Notes: a model not told the origin generated them from the sequence alone. A stretch of 64,000 bases of DNA from an uncultured Collinsella sp. (GCA_900549745.1 URPJ01000004.1:62001-126000); one strand, 5' to 3'. Positions 25,079 through 33,171 are shown, counted from the stretch's first letter. A program made the numbers and translations.

Positions 25079-26754
25079 TGAAGGAGCTTTCCGAGGTCCT
25101 GCAGGATTGGGAGGCTGTGATTGGCCTGGAGATCCATACCGAGCTCACCGCACTCGACACCAAGATGTTCTGCAACTGCAAGCTCAGCCACGATGATGAG
25201 CCCAACGCCAACGTGTGCCCGGTGTGCCTGGGCCTGCCCGGCGCCCTGCCGGTGCCCAACAAGCGCGCCATCGAGAGCATCGTCAAGGCCGGTCTCGCCA
25301 CTAACTGCGAGATCCAACGCCACTCGATGTTCTACCGCAAGCACTACTTCTATCCCGACATGGCCAAGAACTTCCAGACCACGCAGGGTCCGGTCGCCTT
25401 TGCCATGTACGGCCATCTTGACCTGGACGTGACCGGTCGCGGTGCCGCCGAGCGCCCCGACTGCGCGTTTGGCGAGGCCGAGGCCCAGAGCCTGGCGAGC
25501 GCTTCGGCCAACGCCGAGGGCCTGTCCACGTCCATGACGTCGACCATGCGCGAGGGTAACCAGCGCGACGGTCACCTGGCTAGCTATGACGCGTCCAACC
25601 TGCAGATGCCCGAGCGCCGCGAGGACGGTTCCTACACGGTACCCATCCGCATCCTGCGCATCCACATGGAGGAAGACGCCGCCAAGATGGTGCACGTGGG
25701 CGGTGCCGAGGGCCGCATTACCGCCGCGGCCGAGTCGCTCGTCGACTACAACCGCTGCGGCACGCCGCTGATCGAGCTTGTTACCGAGCCCGACCTGCGC
25801 ACGCCCGAGGAGGCACGCCTGTTTATGGAGAAGCTTCGTCGCATCTTTGTGACGCTGGGCATTTCCGACTGCTCCATGGAGAAGGGCTCCATGCGCTGCG
25901 ACGGTAACGTGTCGCTGCGTCGCCGCGGCGAGACCAAGCTGGGCACCAAGACTGAGCTCAAGAACCTCAACTCGTTTAAGAGCCTGCACGACGGCCTTGC
26001 CTACGAGATCTGCCGCCAGGCCGAGGTGCTCGAGGAGGGCGGCATCATCTATCAGGAGACCCGTCACTGGGAGCCCAGCCGCAAGCGCACCGTGGTCATG
26101 CGTGTGAAGGAGACGGCCGACGACTATCGTCTGTTCCCCGACCCCGACTTGGCGCCGTTTGATCTGGATGATGAGTTCATCGACCGCTGCCGTGGCGAGA
26201 TTCCCGAGCTGCCCGATGCCAAGCGCGCCCGTTTTGAGGCCGACTTTGGCATTAAGGCGGCCGATGCCGAGCAGATTGCTGGCGACCCGGAGTTTGCCGA
26301 GTTCTTTGAGGCCGCCGCTGCCGGTATGGCTGGCAAGGAGGCCCAGACGGTCGTAAACCTGCTGGTGAACGAGATGATCGCCTACCTTAAGGGCGCGAGG
26401 GTCTCGCTGGCCGAGTCCGGCATCGCGCCGGCTCAGGTGGCAGCGCTGGCCAAGCTGCTGGCGACCGATGCCATCAGCTCCAACCAGGCGCACGAGGTCT
26501 TTGAGGCCATGGCCCAGACCGGCGACGACCCCAACAAGATCGTCGACGAGCGCGGCATGCGTCAGGTGAGCGATGCCGGCGCGCTGCAGCCGATCGTGGA
26601 CGAGGTGCTGGCAAACTGTGCCGATCAGGCACAGCAGTACCGCGACGGCAACCAGAAGGTCATCGGCTTTTTGGTGGGCCAGTGCATGAAGGCGAGCCGC
26701 GGCAAGGGCAACCCGAAGCTCTTCAACGAGTTGCTGAGAACGTCGCTCTCGTAA
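25078..26754 (+). CDS. gatB: Asp/Glu-tRNA amidotransferase subunit B
   Basis: A 558-residue subunit that binds the mischarged tRNA and activates its carboxylate with ATP. The start WEAVIGLEIHTEL, the Cys pairs in FCNC and CPVCLGLPG (zinc site), and FRLFPDP-like DDYRLFPDPDL are clear. The YqeY-like tail domain ends in GKGNP-x-LFNELL. It is some 60-70 residues longer than usual, because of an extra segment at about residues 118-185 between the first and second halves of the catalytic core (Ala/Ser/Glu rich). A family C hairpin begins nine bases after the stop. Confidence 0.95.
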   Translation: MKELSEVLQDWEAVIGLEIHTELTALDTKMFCNCKLSHDDEPNANVCPVCLGLPGALPVPNKRAIESIVKAGLATNCEIQRHSMFYRKHYFYPDMAKNFQTTQGPVAFAMYGHLDLDVTGRGAAERPDCAFGEAEAQSLASASANAEGLSTSMTSTMREGNQRDGHLASYDASNLQMPERREDGSYTVPIRILRIHMEEDAAKMVHVGGAEGRITAAAESLVDYNRCGTPLIELVTEPDLRTPEEARLFMEKLRRIFVTLGISDCSMEKGSMRCDGNVSLRRRGETKLGTKTELKNLNSFKSLHDGLAYEICRQAEVLEEGGIIYQETRHWEPSRKRTVVMRVKETADDYRLFPDPDLAPFDLDDEFIDRCRGEIPELPDAKRARFEADFGIKAADAEQIAGDPEFAEFFEAAAAGMAGKEAQTVVNLLVNEMIAYLKGARVSLAESGIAPAQVAALAKLLATDAISSNQAHEVFEAMAQTGDDPNKIVDERGMRQVSDAGALQPIVDEVLANCADQAQQYRDGNQKVIGFLVGQCMKASRGKGNPKLFNELLRTSLS

Positions 26755-26763
26755 GCGGGAAAT

Positions 26764-26894
26764 CGGGAGCCCCGGCAGGGCGGGTGCTTCCTCAAAATTT
26801 CGAACAGTCCTGCGCAAGACGAAGGCCACATTAAGTGGCCTTCTTTGCGTGCGGAACTCATTTTGAGCAAGCACCCGCCCTGCCGGGGCTCCCG
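26764..26894 (+). ncRNA. Family C structured element, copy 1 (3' of gatB)
   Basis: A 131-base element. Its outer arms, CGGGAGCCCCGGCAGGGCG and GGGTGCTT together, pair perfectly with the end of the element over 26 bp. Inside are ACAGTCCTG, a 9-bp hairpin GAAGGCCAC with loop ATTAA, and GTGCGGAACTC. The same three internal motifs recur, in the opposite strand, at 42263-42402, inside an outer stem whose lower part is different. Whether it is made as a separate RNA, a 3' UTR or a terminator is unknown. Confidence 0.6.
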
Positions 26895-26948
26895 GGTTCT
26901 GTGACGACTCGGCCGTTCGGGTTAGGCGGGGCTGAATGGAATTTGGTG

Positions 26949-26981
26949 GATGGGGGCGCCGTTGGCGCCCTCATCTTTTTT
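26949..26981 (+). terminator. Rho-independent terminator
   Basis: GATGGGGGCGCC and GGCGCCCTCATC form the stem, followed by TTTTTT. It stands between the gatCAB transcript and the metal-ATPase promoter. Confidence 0.85.
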
Positions 26982-27046
26982 GATGTGGCGCAGGGACGGT
27001 CCCTTGGTCACATTGCGCCCCAAGATTTCCAAAAAGTTAACCTTTG

Positions 27047-27078
27047 TTGACCTTAATAGTTAGATAAACTAAACTATT
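27047..27078 (+). promoter_or_regulatory. Promoter with palindromic operator of the metal-ATPase operon
   Basis: TTGACC (27047-27052) and TAAACT (27070-27075) are 17 bases apart. AATAGTT (27055-27061) and AACTATT (27072-27078) form a dyad across the spacer and the -10 box, with TTAG-N5-CTAA at its centre. A repressor bound here would block polymerase; the core resembles sites of DtxR/MntR-type metal regulators, which is inference. Confidence 0.6.
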
Positions 27079-27162
27079 TTCCAAAAGTGTGCTCGAGCAA
27101 ACTTATTTGCTCGGGTGCTGAGGCACCGTGCCGCGTCTAATGCGGCAAAAGGGAGAAGCAAC

Positions 27163-27408
27163 ATGAAGAAGTCGACGTTCAATACCCTGCTTGTCGGTGG
27201 CGGTTTTCTGCTTGGCACGGCCGGTATCAAGCTGCTTACCAGCGCTCCGGTCAAGAATGCCTGCGTGCAGGGTATCGCGTGCGGCATGCGCATCAAGAAC
27301 GGCTACCAGGACATGGTCGAGCAGGCCAAGGCTAATGTCGACGACATGGTTGCCGAGGCTGCCTACATCACCCAGAGCGAGTCCGCTGCTGACGAGGCAG
27401 CCGAGTAA
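27163..27408 (+). CDS. DUF6110-like small membrane-associated protein
   Basis: An 81-residue protein starting behind GGGAGAAG. The first 35 residues form a Gly-rich hydrophobic segment (LLVGGGFLLGTAGIKLLTS); the rest is a polar helix with Glu and Ala. The pattern KSTFNTLLVGGGFLLGTAG followed by K-L-L-T-S matches small proteins of the DUF6110 type that sit next to P-type metal ATPases. It lies 18 bases before the ATPase gene and shares its operator-like promoter. A role in placing or regulating the ATPase is inferred from context. Confidence 0.6.
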   Translation: MKKSTFNTLLVGGGFLLGTAGIKLLTSAPVKNACVQGIACGMRIKNGYQDMVEQAKANVDDMVAEAAYITQSESAADEAAE

Positions 27409-27426
27409 CGCTCCCAGGCACAAACT

Positions 27427-29502
27427 ATGAGATTCTCGATTATTAGCGAGATCCCCGGCAGGACCCGTCTTCAATTGGCGGGTCCTGTGCCAGAGAGCGA
27501 TCTCGATGCACTTCTTAAGCTCAGCGGCGATATCGACGGCGTGCACAGGGTGCGCGTGTATGGCCGCATTGGCCAGATGGCGCTGGAGTACGACGAGCCA
27601 CGCCGCGCGAGCGTGCTCGACGCCTTGGGCGCACTCGATGCTCAAGCTATCGCCGATGCCAAGTCGGGCTACGTGATGCAGCTTGAGCCACGCAAGCACA
27701 AACTCGTTATGGACCTGGCGACACTCGTCGGTGCCCATTACGCACGTCGCTGGTTCTTGCCCACGCCTCTGCGTGCGGTGTTTGTCGTGGCCGGTTACAT
27801 GGCATTTTTGCGCGCTGCCCTTCATGAGCTGGCGCAGCCGCGCCTGACCGTTCCCGTGCTCGACGCTTCGGCCATCGGCATCTCGTTCGTCAAACGCGAC
27901 GTCGACACCGCGGGCCAGACGATGTTCCTACTCAACGTGGGCGAGCTGCTCGAGGACTACACCCGCGCCATGAGCGAAAACGAGCTCATCAACTCGCTGC
28001 TCGATGTGCCCGACAAGGCGCAGAAGGTCGTCGGCGACACCGAGGTAAGCGTTGCCGCGACCGAGCTTGAGCCCGGCGACCTGGTCGCCGTGCGCACTGG
28101 CATGTCCATTTGCATCGACGGTGTTGTCGAGCAGGGGAGCGCTATGGTCAACCAGGCGACCCTGACTGGCGAGCCGCTGGCCGTCGAGCGCAGCGTGGAC
28201 GACGACGTGTTCGCCGGCACCGTCGTGGAAGACGGCGGCATCTTGGTGCGTGTACGCGCCAATACGGCTCAGACCAAGCTCCGCTCGATCGTCTCGCTCG
28301 TGCAGACGGCCGACTCGCTCAAGTCCGAGGGCCAGTCGCATATGGAGGACCTTGCCAACAAGATCGTCCCGTGGAACTTCCTGCTCGCGGGCTTGGTTGC
28401 GCTTACCACCCGCAGCCTCATCAAGACCTCGGCGGCGCTGATGGTCGACTACTCGTGTGCACTCAAGCTCACGGGTTCCGTCGCCGTCATGACTGCCATG
28501 AGCGATGCCGCCAAGATGGGCGTGATGGTCAAGGGCGCCAAGTACTTTGAGTCGTTTGCCAAGGCCGACACCATTGTGTTTGATAAGACCGGCACGCTCA
28601 CCGAGGCGCAGCCGCGTCTTGCCTGCGTACTCACCACCGATGGCTGGAGTGAGGACGAGGTCCTGCGCCTTTCCGCTTGCTTGGAGGAGCATTTCCCTCA
28701 TCCGGTAGCACGCGCCGTGGTCAATGCTGCGCGTGAGCGTGGACTCGAGCACCGCGAGCGCCATGCCGCCGTCGAGTACATTGTGGCGCACGGCATCGCT
28801 TCGTCCATCGAGGGGCGTCGTGCCATCATCGGTTCCGCGCACTTTGTATTTGAGGACGAGGGCGCGCAGCTCGAGTCCGACATAAAGGAGCGCATCGAGT
28901 CCCAGATGCAGGGCCTGTCGCCGCTGTATCTGGCGGTCGACGGCACCGTTGTGGGCGTGCTCGGTATCGAGGACCCGCTTAAGCCCGGGGTCCGCGAGGC
29001 CATCGCCGACTTGCACGCGTTGGGCGTTAAGCACGTGGTCATGCTCACGGGCGACTCGGAGCGCACGGCCGAGCGCATTGCTCGCGAGGCAGGTGTCGAC
29101 GAGTTTAAGGCCGAGCTGCTGCCCGAGGACAAGTACGCGTATGTGGAGCGCATTAAGGGCGAGGGGCGCCACGTTGCCATGGTGGGCGACGGCGTCAACG
29201 ACTCACCGGCGCTGGGTCTGGCCGATGTGGGTCTGGCCATGGGCGGTGGAAGCGACATCGCCAAGGAGGTCGCCGATATCATCCTGACCGATACAGATCT
29301 GGCCGCAATCGTGCGCCTGCGCCGCATGAGTCAGGGGCTTATCGACCGTCTGTCGAGTTCGTATTCCAAGGTGATGCTCACCAACTCGGCGCTGTTGGCA
29401 TTGGGTATTACCGGCATGATCACTCCGCAGACGTCGTCACTGCTGCACAACGGCTCAACGATCGCCTACAGCCTGGGCAACGCAAAGGCGTACCTGCGTT
29501 AG
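27427..29502 (+). CDS. P1B-type heavy-metal ATPase with SCA membrane motif
   Basis: A 691-residue metal-transporting ATPase. The N-terminus (IPGRTRLQLAG) is HMA-like but lacks the CxxC metal site. After it come membrane helices, the actuator TGEPL, the phosphorylation site DKTGTLT near residue 385, a HP dipeptide (EHFPHPVARAVV) typical of P1B pumps, and MVGDGVNDSPALG. The ion motif in the sixth helix region is DYSCALKL, so Ser-Cys-Ala stands where CPC or SPC is usual. As far as I recall this motif characterises the P1B-6 group, whose FezB members drive ferrosome iron storage. Metal and direction remain inference. Confidence 0.85.
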   Translation: MRFSIISEIPGRTRLQLAGPVPESDLDALLKLSGDIDGVHRVRVYGRIGQMALEYDEPRRASVLDALGALDAQAIADAKSGYVMQLEPRKHKLVMDLATLVGAHYARRWFLPTPLRAVFVVAGYMAFLRAALHELAQPRLTVPVLDASAIGISFVKRDVDTAGQTMFLLNVGELLEDYTRAMSENELINSLLDVPDKAQKVVGDTEVSVAATELEPGDLVAVRTGMSICIDGVVEQGSAMVNQATLTGEPLAVERSVDDDVFAGTVVEDGGILVRVRANTAQTKLRSIVSLVQTADSLKSEGQSHMEDLANKIVPWNFLLAGLVALTTRSLIKTSAALMVDYSCALKLTGSVAVMTAMSDAAKMGVMVKGAKYFESFAKADTIVFDKTGTLTEAQPRLACVLTTDGWSEDEVLRLSACLEEHFPHPVARAVVNAARERGLEHRERHAAVEYIVAHGIASSIEGRRAIIGSAHFVFEDEGAQLESDIKERIESQMQGLSPLYLAVDGTVVGVLGIEDPLKPGVREAIADLHALGVKHVVMLTGDSERTAERIAREAGVDEFKAELLPEDKYAYVERIKGEGRHVAMVGDGVNDSPALGLADVGLAMGGGSDIAKEVADIILTDTDLAAIVRLRRMSQGLIDRLSSSYSKVMLTNSALLALGITGMITPQTSSLLHNGSTIAYSLGNAKAYLR

Positions 29503-29526
29503 CAGACGTGTTCGCCCACGTTATCT

Positions 29527-29573
29527 GGCCTGCGCCCAGACGGCATCGGTGTCGTCCGGGCGCAGGCCTTTTG
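29527..29573 (+). terminator. Terminator after the metal ATPase
   Basis: GGCCTGCGCCC and GGGCGCAGGCC form an 11-bp stem with a 24-base loop, then TTTTG. Confidence 0.8.
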
Positions 29574-29576
29574 TAT

Positions 29577-29623
29577 TTGACCATTTGCTAGCTTCTCTAT
29601 ATAGTGTTGCTAGCGGTGCTAGC
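29577..29623 (+). promoter_or_regulatory. Promoter with three GCTAGC sites (RelB/PIN module)
   Basis: TTGACC (29577-29582) and TATAGT (29600-29605) are 17 bases apart. The palindrome GCTAGC occurs at 29587, 29609 and 29618, inside and just after the promoter. Repeated short palindromes fit cooperative autorepression by a ribbon-helix-helix antitoxin. Confidence 0.6.
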
Positions 29624-29645
29624 ATTTGAAGGGAGCGGGATCAAC

Positions 29646-29999
29646 GTGGGTGCTGTTAGCAGCATGGCACAGGTGAATGTTCGCGTGGATCGCCAGGTCA
29701 AGAACCGTGCCGAGGAGGCGCTGCGGCTTGCGGGCGGGTCACTGCCCGAGCTCATCAAAAAGGTGGTGGCCAAGGTCGCGCAGGGTGGCGGGCAGTGTGA
29801 GGAAGTGCTTGCAGCTGTCGACGACCGGCAACAGACCGTCGCGCACGATACGCCGTTCGCCGCGTCGTGGGCAGCGGCAGATTGGCTTTATGCAGATTTG
29901 GGCATCGCTGCGTCGCCCGTATCCGACGATCGCGATTGGGACACAATCTATTCCGAAGCCATGGACGAGCGCTATCGCCAAAAGGGGATGATCCTGTGA
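29646..29999 (+). CDS. RelB/DinJ-like antitoxin
   Basis: An antitoxin of about 117 residues. MAQVNVRVDRQVKNRAEEAL is a ribbon-helix-helix DNA-binding start of the RelB/DinJ type, followed by a Gly-rich turn and a polar tail ending in DERYRQKGMIL that should bind the toxin. GTG 29646 is preferred because GAAGGGAG lies about ten bases upstream; ATG 29664, six codons later, has no ribosome binding site but gives the family's usual N-terminus. The stop overlaps the PIN toxin start (GTGA). Confidence 0.75.
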   Translation: MGAVSSMAQVNVRVDRQVKNRAEEALRLAGGSLPELIKKVVAKVAQGGGQCEEVLAAVDDRQQTVAHDTPFAASWAAADWLYADLGIAASPVSDDRDWDTIYSEAMDERYRQKGMIL

Positions 30000-30511
30000 G
30001 CGGAGCCCCTCTCAAGATCATGGTGGACGCCAACGTATGGGTTGATTCGTTTTGTGTCGACCATGCCGAGTCGCTTGCCGCGCGTGCGTTTATTGGGCAG
30101 GCGACGGAGACGGGGGCGTTGCTGTTCTTCTCGGTTCATATCGCTAAGGACGTGCTGTACGTTGTCCAACACGAGCTGAAGCGAAGCGTTCTTGCCAGCG
30201 GGGGAGCGCTCGACGAGGCTTCTGCCCGCGCGATTGGCGATGCGGCGCTGGCGTTTGTGCGGAACATGACCGAAAACGCCACGGCCGTGGGTGCAGATGC
30301 GTCGGACCTTTGGCTTGCCGACAAATACTTAGCGCTCCATCGCGATTACGAGGACAACTTGGTACTCGCCGCATGCAAGCGCGTACAGGTTGATTACTTG
30401 GTAACTAACGATCGTAAACTGCTCGAACATGCCGATCTTGCAGCAAAGACACCTCGTCAAATGATGCCGATTCTTGCTTTGGCCGAACGCGGCGGCGCGG
30501 CTATCGGTTGA
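29996..30511 (+). CDS. PIN-domain toxin
   Basis: A 171-residue PIN protein. MVDANVWVDSF supplies the first acidic site, DYEDNLVLAACKRVQVDYLVTNDRKLL the later ones (Asp-Asn-Leu and the Thr-Asn-Asp-Arg block). It resembles PIN proteins annotated as putative toxins beside RelB-like antitoxins. The GTG start at 29996 overlaps the antitoxin stop and follows AAGGGG; the longer open frame from 29867 only reads antitoxin sequence. RNase activity is expected from the family. Confidence 0.8.
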   Translation: MSGAPLKIMVDANVWVDSFCVDHAESLAARAFIGQATETGALLFFSVHIAKDVLYVVQHELKRSVLASGGALDEASARAIGDAALAFVRNMTENATAVGADASDLWLADKYLALHRDYEDNLVLAACKRVQVDYLVTNDRKLLEHADLAAKTPRQMMPILALAERGGAAIG

Positions 30512-30523
30512 CGCGAACTGTTT

Positions 30524-30560
30524 GCGGGCCTCTTGGACGACGATGCGCCAAGGGACCCGC
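30524..30560. terminator. Convergent terminator hairpin
   Basis: GCGGGCCTCTTGG and CCAAGGGACCCGC pair between the PIN toxin (+) and the next minus-strand gene. No U-tract; probably serves both directions. Confidence 0.55.
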
Positions 30561-30569
30561 GTCTGCTAT

Positions 30570-31004
30570 TTACAAAAGCTCGGCCTTAATGGTGGGACTT
30601 TCTGCGAGCTGCTCGGCTGCCTTTTCTTCGGAGCTGTTGAGCGCGGCTAAGCTGCGGTAGACCCACTCGTTGACCTGGGTGTTCTTGACGCCTGCAGTCT
30701 GCATAAGGGCGCCTACCTCGCGGATTGCTGCGAGCAGATCGGCCTTGGGACCTGCGAGCTCTACCTCGATGCCGTGGTAGGCGGCCACGCCGCGGTTCTC
30801 ACTCACGTGGTCGATAAAGCCCTCGACGGTCTCAAGCTGCTGGGCGAGAGCCGCATCATCGTCAGCGTCCAGCGCGACGAGTGCGTTCGATACCGTGAGG
30901 GCGGGATGTCCGCAGGGGACAAAGCCCTCGATGACATCCATAGCTTCGGTAATGGTTGAGCCCAGGCCTGCGAGGGCATTGACGAGTTGCTGCTTGGCAT
31001 CCAT
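30570..31004 (-). CDS. Hypothetical protein, alpha-helical
   Basis: A 144-residue soluble, acidic protein (MDAKQQLVNALAGLGSTI at the start). The sequence is rich in Ala, Leu and Glu and should be mostly helical. One Cys is visible in GFVPCGHPALTVSNAL. No known family is recognised. The start at 31004 has AAAGGACC nearby on the minus strand. It stands alone between a TA module and tmRNA. Codon use matches the housekeeping genes, so it is probably a resident, expressed gene. Confidence 0.6.
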   Translation of the reverse strand: MDAKQQLVNALAGLGSTITEAMDVIEGFVPCGHPALTVSNALVALDADDDAALAQQLETVEGFIDHVSENRGVAAYHGIEVELAGPKADLLAAIREVGALMQTAGVKNTQVNEWVYRSLAALNSSEEKAAEQLAESPTIKAELL

Positions 31005-31139
31005 AACGGTCCTTTCGACGGGTCAATTTTGCTTGGCGAAAATATACGTGACGCGATCGGTAGCAAAAGTGCGAAGTGCGGCGCACATTGGGGTCTTCAC
31101 AGCTCGTGCATAGAACAGCTGTCCGCTTTCAGAACGTGG

Positions 31140-31145
31140 TAAGAT
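31140..31145 (+). promoter_or_regulatory. Possible -10 element upstream of tmRNA
   Basis: GGTAAGATAAC contains TAAGAT about 95 bases before the mature tmRNA 5' end. No clear -35 box. The transcript would need 5' trimming, as is normal for tmRNA. Confidence 0.35.
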
Positions 31146-31241
31146 AACACTCCACAAGCGGGGCTCGCCCCGCATGTTCCTTGAAAAGTCGACGGGTGTT
31201 GGGTGCTCGTGCCCAATACCATCCAGACTTTCCCGACATTC

Positions 31242-31605
31242 GGGGGCGACTGGTTTCGACACGATAGCTCTGAGAGAGGAAGCAAGCCGAGGTCTCCTCG
31301 CCTCGTTAAACAGGGGTACCGTCAAATTGAATTGACAACAACTCTTCTTTTGAGCCTATGGCTCTCGCTGCTTAATTTATAGCGGCGCGTCAACCCGGTG
31401 ATTTCCCCGCCACCGGTGCGACGTCATGTTAGGGGAATGCTCCTGCGCACGTAATCGGTATGGCGCAGGCTAAGACCGAACCGGTTAGGACGCCGCGAGC
31501 GTGTCGCTGCGCGCAAAGCGTTCGAGACTAAACCAGCGACTGAGCTTGGAGATGCCAATCAGGGGGCTTTCGTGGACCGGAGTTCGATTCTCCGCGCCTC
31601 CACCA
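31242..31605 (+). ncRNA. ssrA: tmRNA (transfer-messenger RNA)
   Basis: A 364-base tmRNA that rescues stalled ribosomes. The 5' GGGGGCGACTGGTTTCGAC and 3' GGAGTTCGATTCTCCGCG form the tRNA-like half; GGGGGCG (31242-31248) pairs with CGCCTCC (31595-31601) and CCA is encoded. The tag reading frame (31334-31375) gives DNNSSFEPMALAA and a TAA stop; the ALAA ending is the usual protease signal. The exact resume codon (GAC at 31334) is inferred because an in-frame stop lies just upstream. A perfect terminator follows at 31614. Confidence 0.97.
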
Positions 31606-31613
31606 TACGTAAC

Positions 31614-31648
31614 AGGCAGGTAGATATTCGTATCTACCTGCCTTTTTA
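31614..31648 (+). terminator. tmRNA terminator
   Basis: AGGCAGGTAGAT and ATCTACCTGCCT form a 12-bp stem with loop ATTCGT, then TTTTTATTT. Confidence 0.92.
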
Positions 31649-31660
31649 TTTCTAGTCCGT

Positions 31661-31919
31661 ACCGCGGAGAATCGAACTCTGCGCAGGGCGCGAGCGTTAA
31701 GCAAACGCGAAGCGTTTGTAGCGAGCGGGCGAGGACGCCGACAGGCGGCCGAAGCCGGTGCGGATTTGCGAAGCAAATACGCGGATTCTCCGCGCAAACT
31801 TTCGACTCAAAATTGATGCGATGTTTATCGAATTTCAGCTGGCCAAGCCCCGCATCAACGGATCCTCCGCACCGCGGAGAATCGAACTCTGTGCAGGGCG
31901 TGGGCGTAAAGAAAACGCC
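31661..31919. repeat. Degenerate tmRNA 3'-end-like repeats (possible att scars)
   Basis: ACCGCGGAGAATCGAACTCT occurs at 31661 and again at 31871, each followed by a diverged G-(C/T)-GCAGGGCG stretch. The shared part is the reverse complement of the tmRNA T-arm. A third piece, GGATTCTCCGCGC (31783-31795), matches the tmRNA T-arm in the sense direction. The region has no gene. It looks like debris of insertions at the tmRNA end. Confidence 0.6.
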
Positions 31920-31930
31920 TCAGTGACGCA

Positions 31931-32210
31931 GAGTGGGACACACTTTTCCAATGGCGGCCCAGGCGGAAAGTCCATCCCGGAATCCGCGCTCAGACTGGGA
32001 CGTAGTTTCCGGATGGCGCCTCAAGCGGAAACTGCGACCCGGAATCGAGCCGTAGAGTGGGACGTAGTTTCCGGATGGCGCATCAAGCGGAAACCGCATC
32101 CCGGAATCTAAGCTCGAAATGGGATTCATTTTCCTGATGGCGGGCTCAGCGGAAAATGCGACCCGGAATTTGCTCTGAGAACGGGACACGCTTTCCCGCC
32201 GACCGCCACG
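31931..32210. repeat. Tandem array with 62-bp period, 4.5 units
   Basis: GGGA boxes begin at 31935, 31997, 32059, 32121 and 32183, exactly 62 bases apart. Each full unit reads GGGAC-N3-(A)-TTTCC, GATGGCG in the loop, GCGGAAA, CCCGGAAT. The arms AGTTTCCG and CGGAAACT pair, so each unit can fold into a hairpin closed by GGG/CCC. The last unit keeps the left arm only. There are no spacers of varying sequence, so it is not a CRISPR array. It ends about 80 bases before the patatin gene. Confidence 0.85.
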
Positions 32211-32292
32211 CCCTCCCCAACTCCAAAACCTGCGCGCTCGCCATCCCAAAACTGGGTAGAAGAAGGCCAAAACGCAATCGCAGGAGGTCAAC

Positions 32293-33171
32293 ATGACTGC
32301 AGAAGATAAGGCAAAGAACGCCGGCAAGGTCGCGCTCGTCTTGGAGGGCGGTAGTTTTCGCGGGCAGTTTACCGCGGGCGTGCTCGACGTTCTCATGGAG
32401 GCTGGCGTCGAGATTCCGGCTGTCTACGGTGTATCGGCCGGCGCCCTCAACGGCGTGAACTACAAATCGCACCAGATCGGCCGTGCCAACCGCATCAACC
32501 TGGCTTTCTGTAACGACAACCGCTTCATGGGCGCCGCGTCGTTTGCGGCCACGGGCTCTATTGTCGGCTACGATTTTATCTTCAACGATGTCCAGGACCG
32601 CCTGGACCCCTTTGACAACGAGACGTTCGATGCGAGCCCCATCGAGATGTACGCCGTCGCGACGGACATGCTCTTTGGAACCGCCACGTACCTCCCGGTC
32701 AAAAGCGCCGTGCTCGACCTCGACGCTGTGCGCGCATCGACCTCGTTGCCGCTGGTGACACCGCCGGTCGAGATAGACGGGCACAAATACGTCGACGGCG
32801 GCGTGGCCGATTCGGTTCCTATCGAGCATGTGCTGGAGGAGGCGGGCTTCGACCGTGCGGTCGTCATCGTCACGCAGGACCGCTCGTACGAGAAAAAGCC
32901 CTACGAGTTTTTGCCGGCCGCGCGCGCCCGCTATGCCGACTACCCCTATCTGCTCGAGGCTATCGAGACGCGCCACGACCGTTACAACATCCAGCGCATG
33001 CACCTGTGGAAGTATGAGCGCGAGGGCCGTGCGTTGGTCGTCGCTCCGCAAAAGCCGGTCGAGGTCGGCCATGTTGAGCACGATCCGGCAAAGCTTCTGG
33101 ACCTGTATATCCAGGGCCGCCAGGAGGCAAAGCGCCTGCTCGCGGAAATCCAAGAGTTCGTTGAGCGCTAG
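32293..33171 (+). CDS. Patatin-like phospholipase family protein
   Basis: A 292-residue lipid acyl hydrolase behind AGGAGG. The oxyanion stretch is VLEGGSFRGQF near residue 17, the nucleophile Ser lies in GVSAGAL (G-x-S-x-G) near 48, and the partner Asp in VDGGVADSVP near 165. The catalytic Ser-Asp dyad is therefore complete. There is no signal peptide, so it is cytosolic. Proteins of this short bacterial type (YjjU/RssA-like) act on phospholipid or lipid precursors; the substrate is unknown. The gene stands alone between the 62-bp array and the rplM promoter. Confidence 0.88.
   Translation: MTAEDKAKNAGKVALVLEGGSFRGQFTAGVLDVLMEAGVEIPAVYGVSAGALNGVNYKSHQIGRANRINLAFCNDNRFMGAASFAATGSIVGYDFIFNDVQDRLDPFDNETFDASPIEMYAVATDMLFGTATYLPVKSAVLDLDAVRASTSLPLVTPPVEIDGHKYVDGGVADSVPIEHVLEEAGFDRAVVIVTQDRSYEKKPYEFLPAARARYADYPYLLEAIETRHDRYNIQRMHLWKYEREGRALVVAPQKPVEVGHVEHDPAKLLDLYIQGRQEAKRLLAEIQEFVER

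Noticed and set aside
31931..32210. CRISPR array
   Set aside because: The period is regular, but the repeated part fills nearly the whole unit and there are no unique spacers; no cas genes are nearby.
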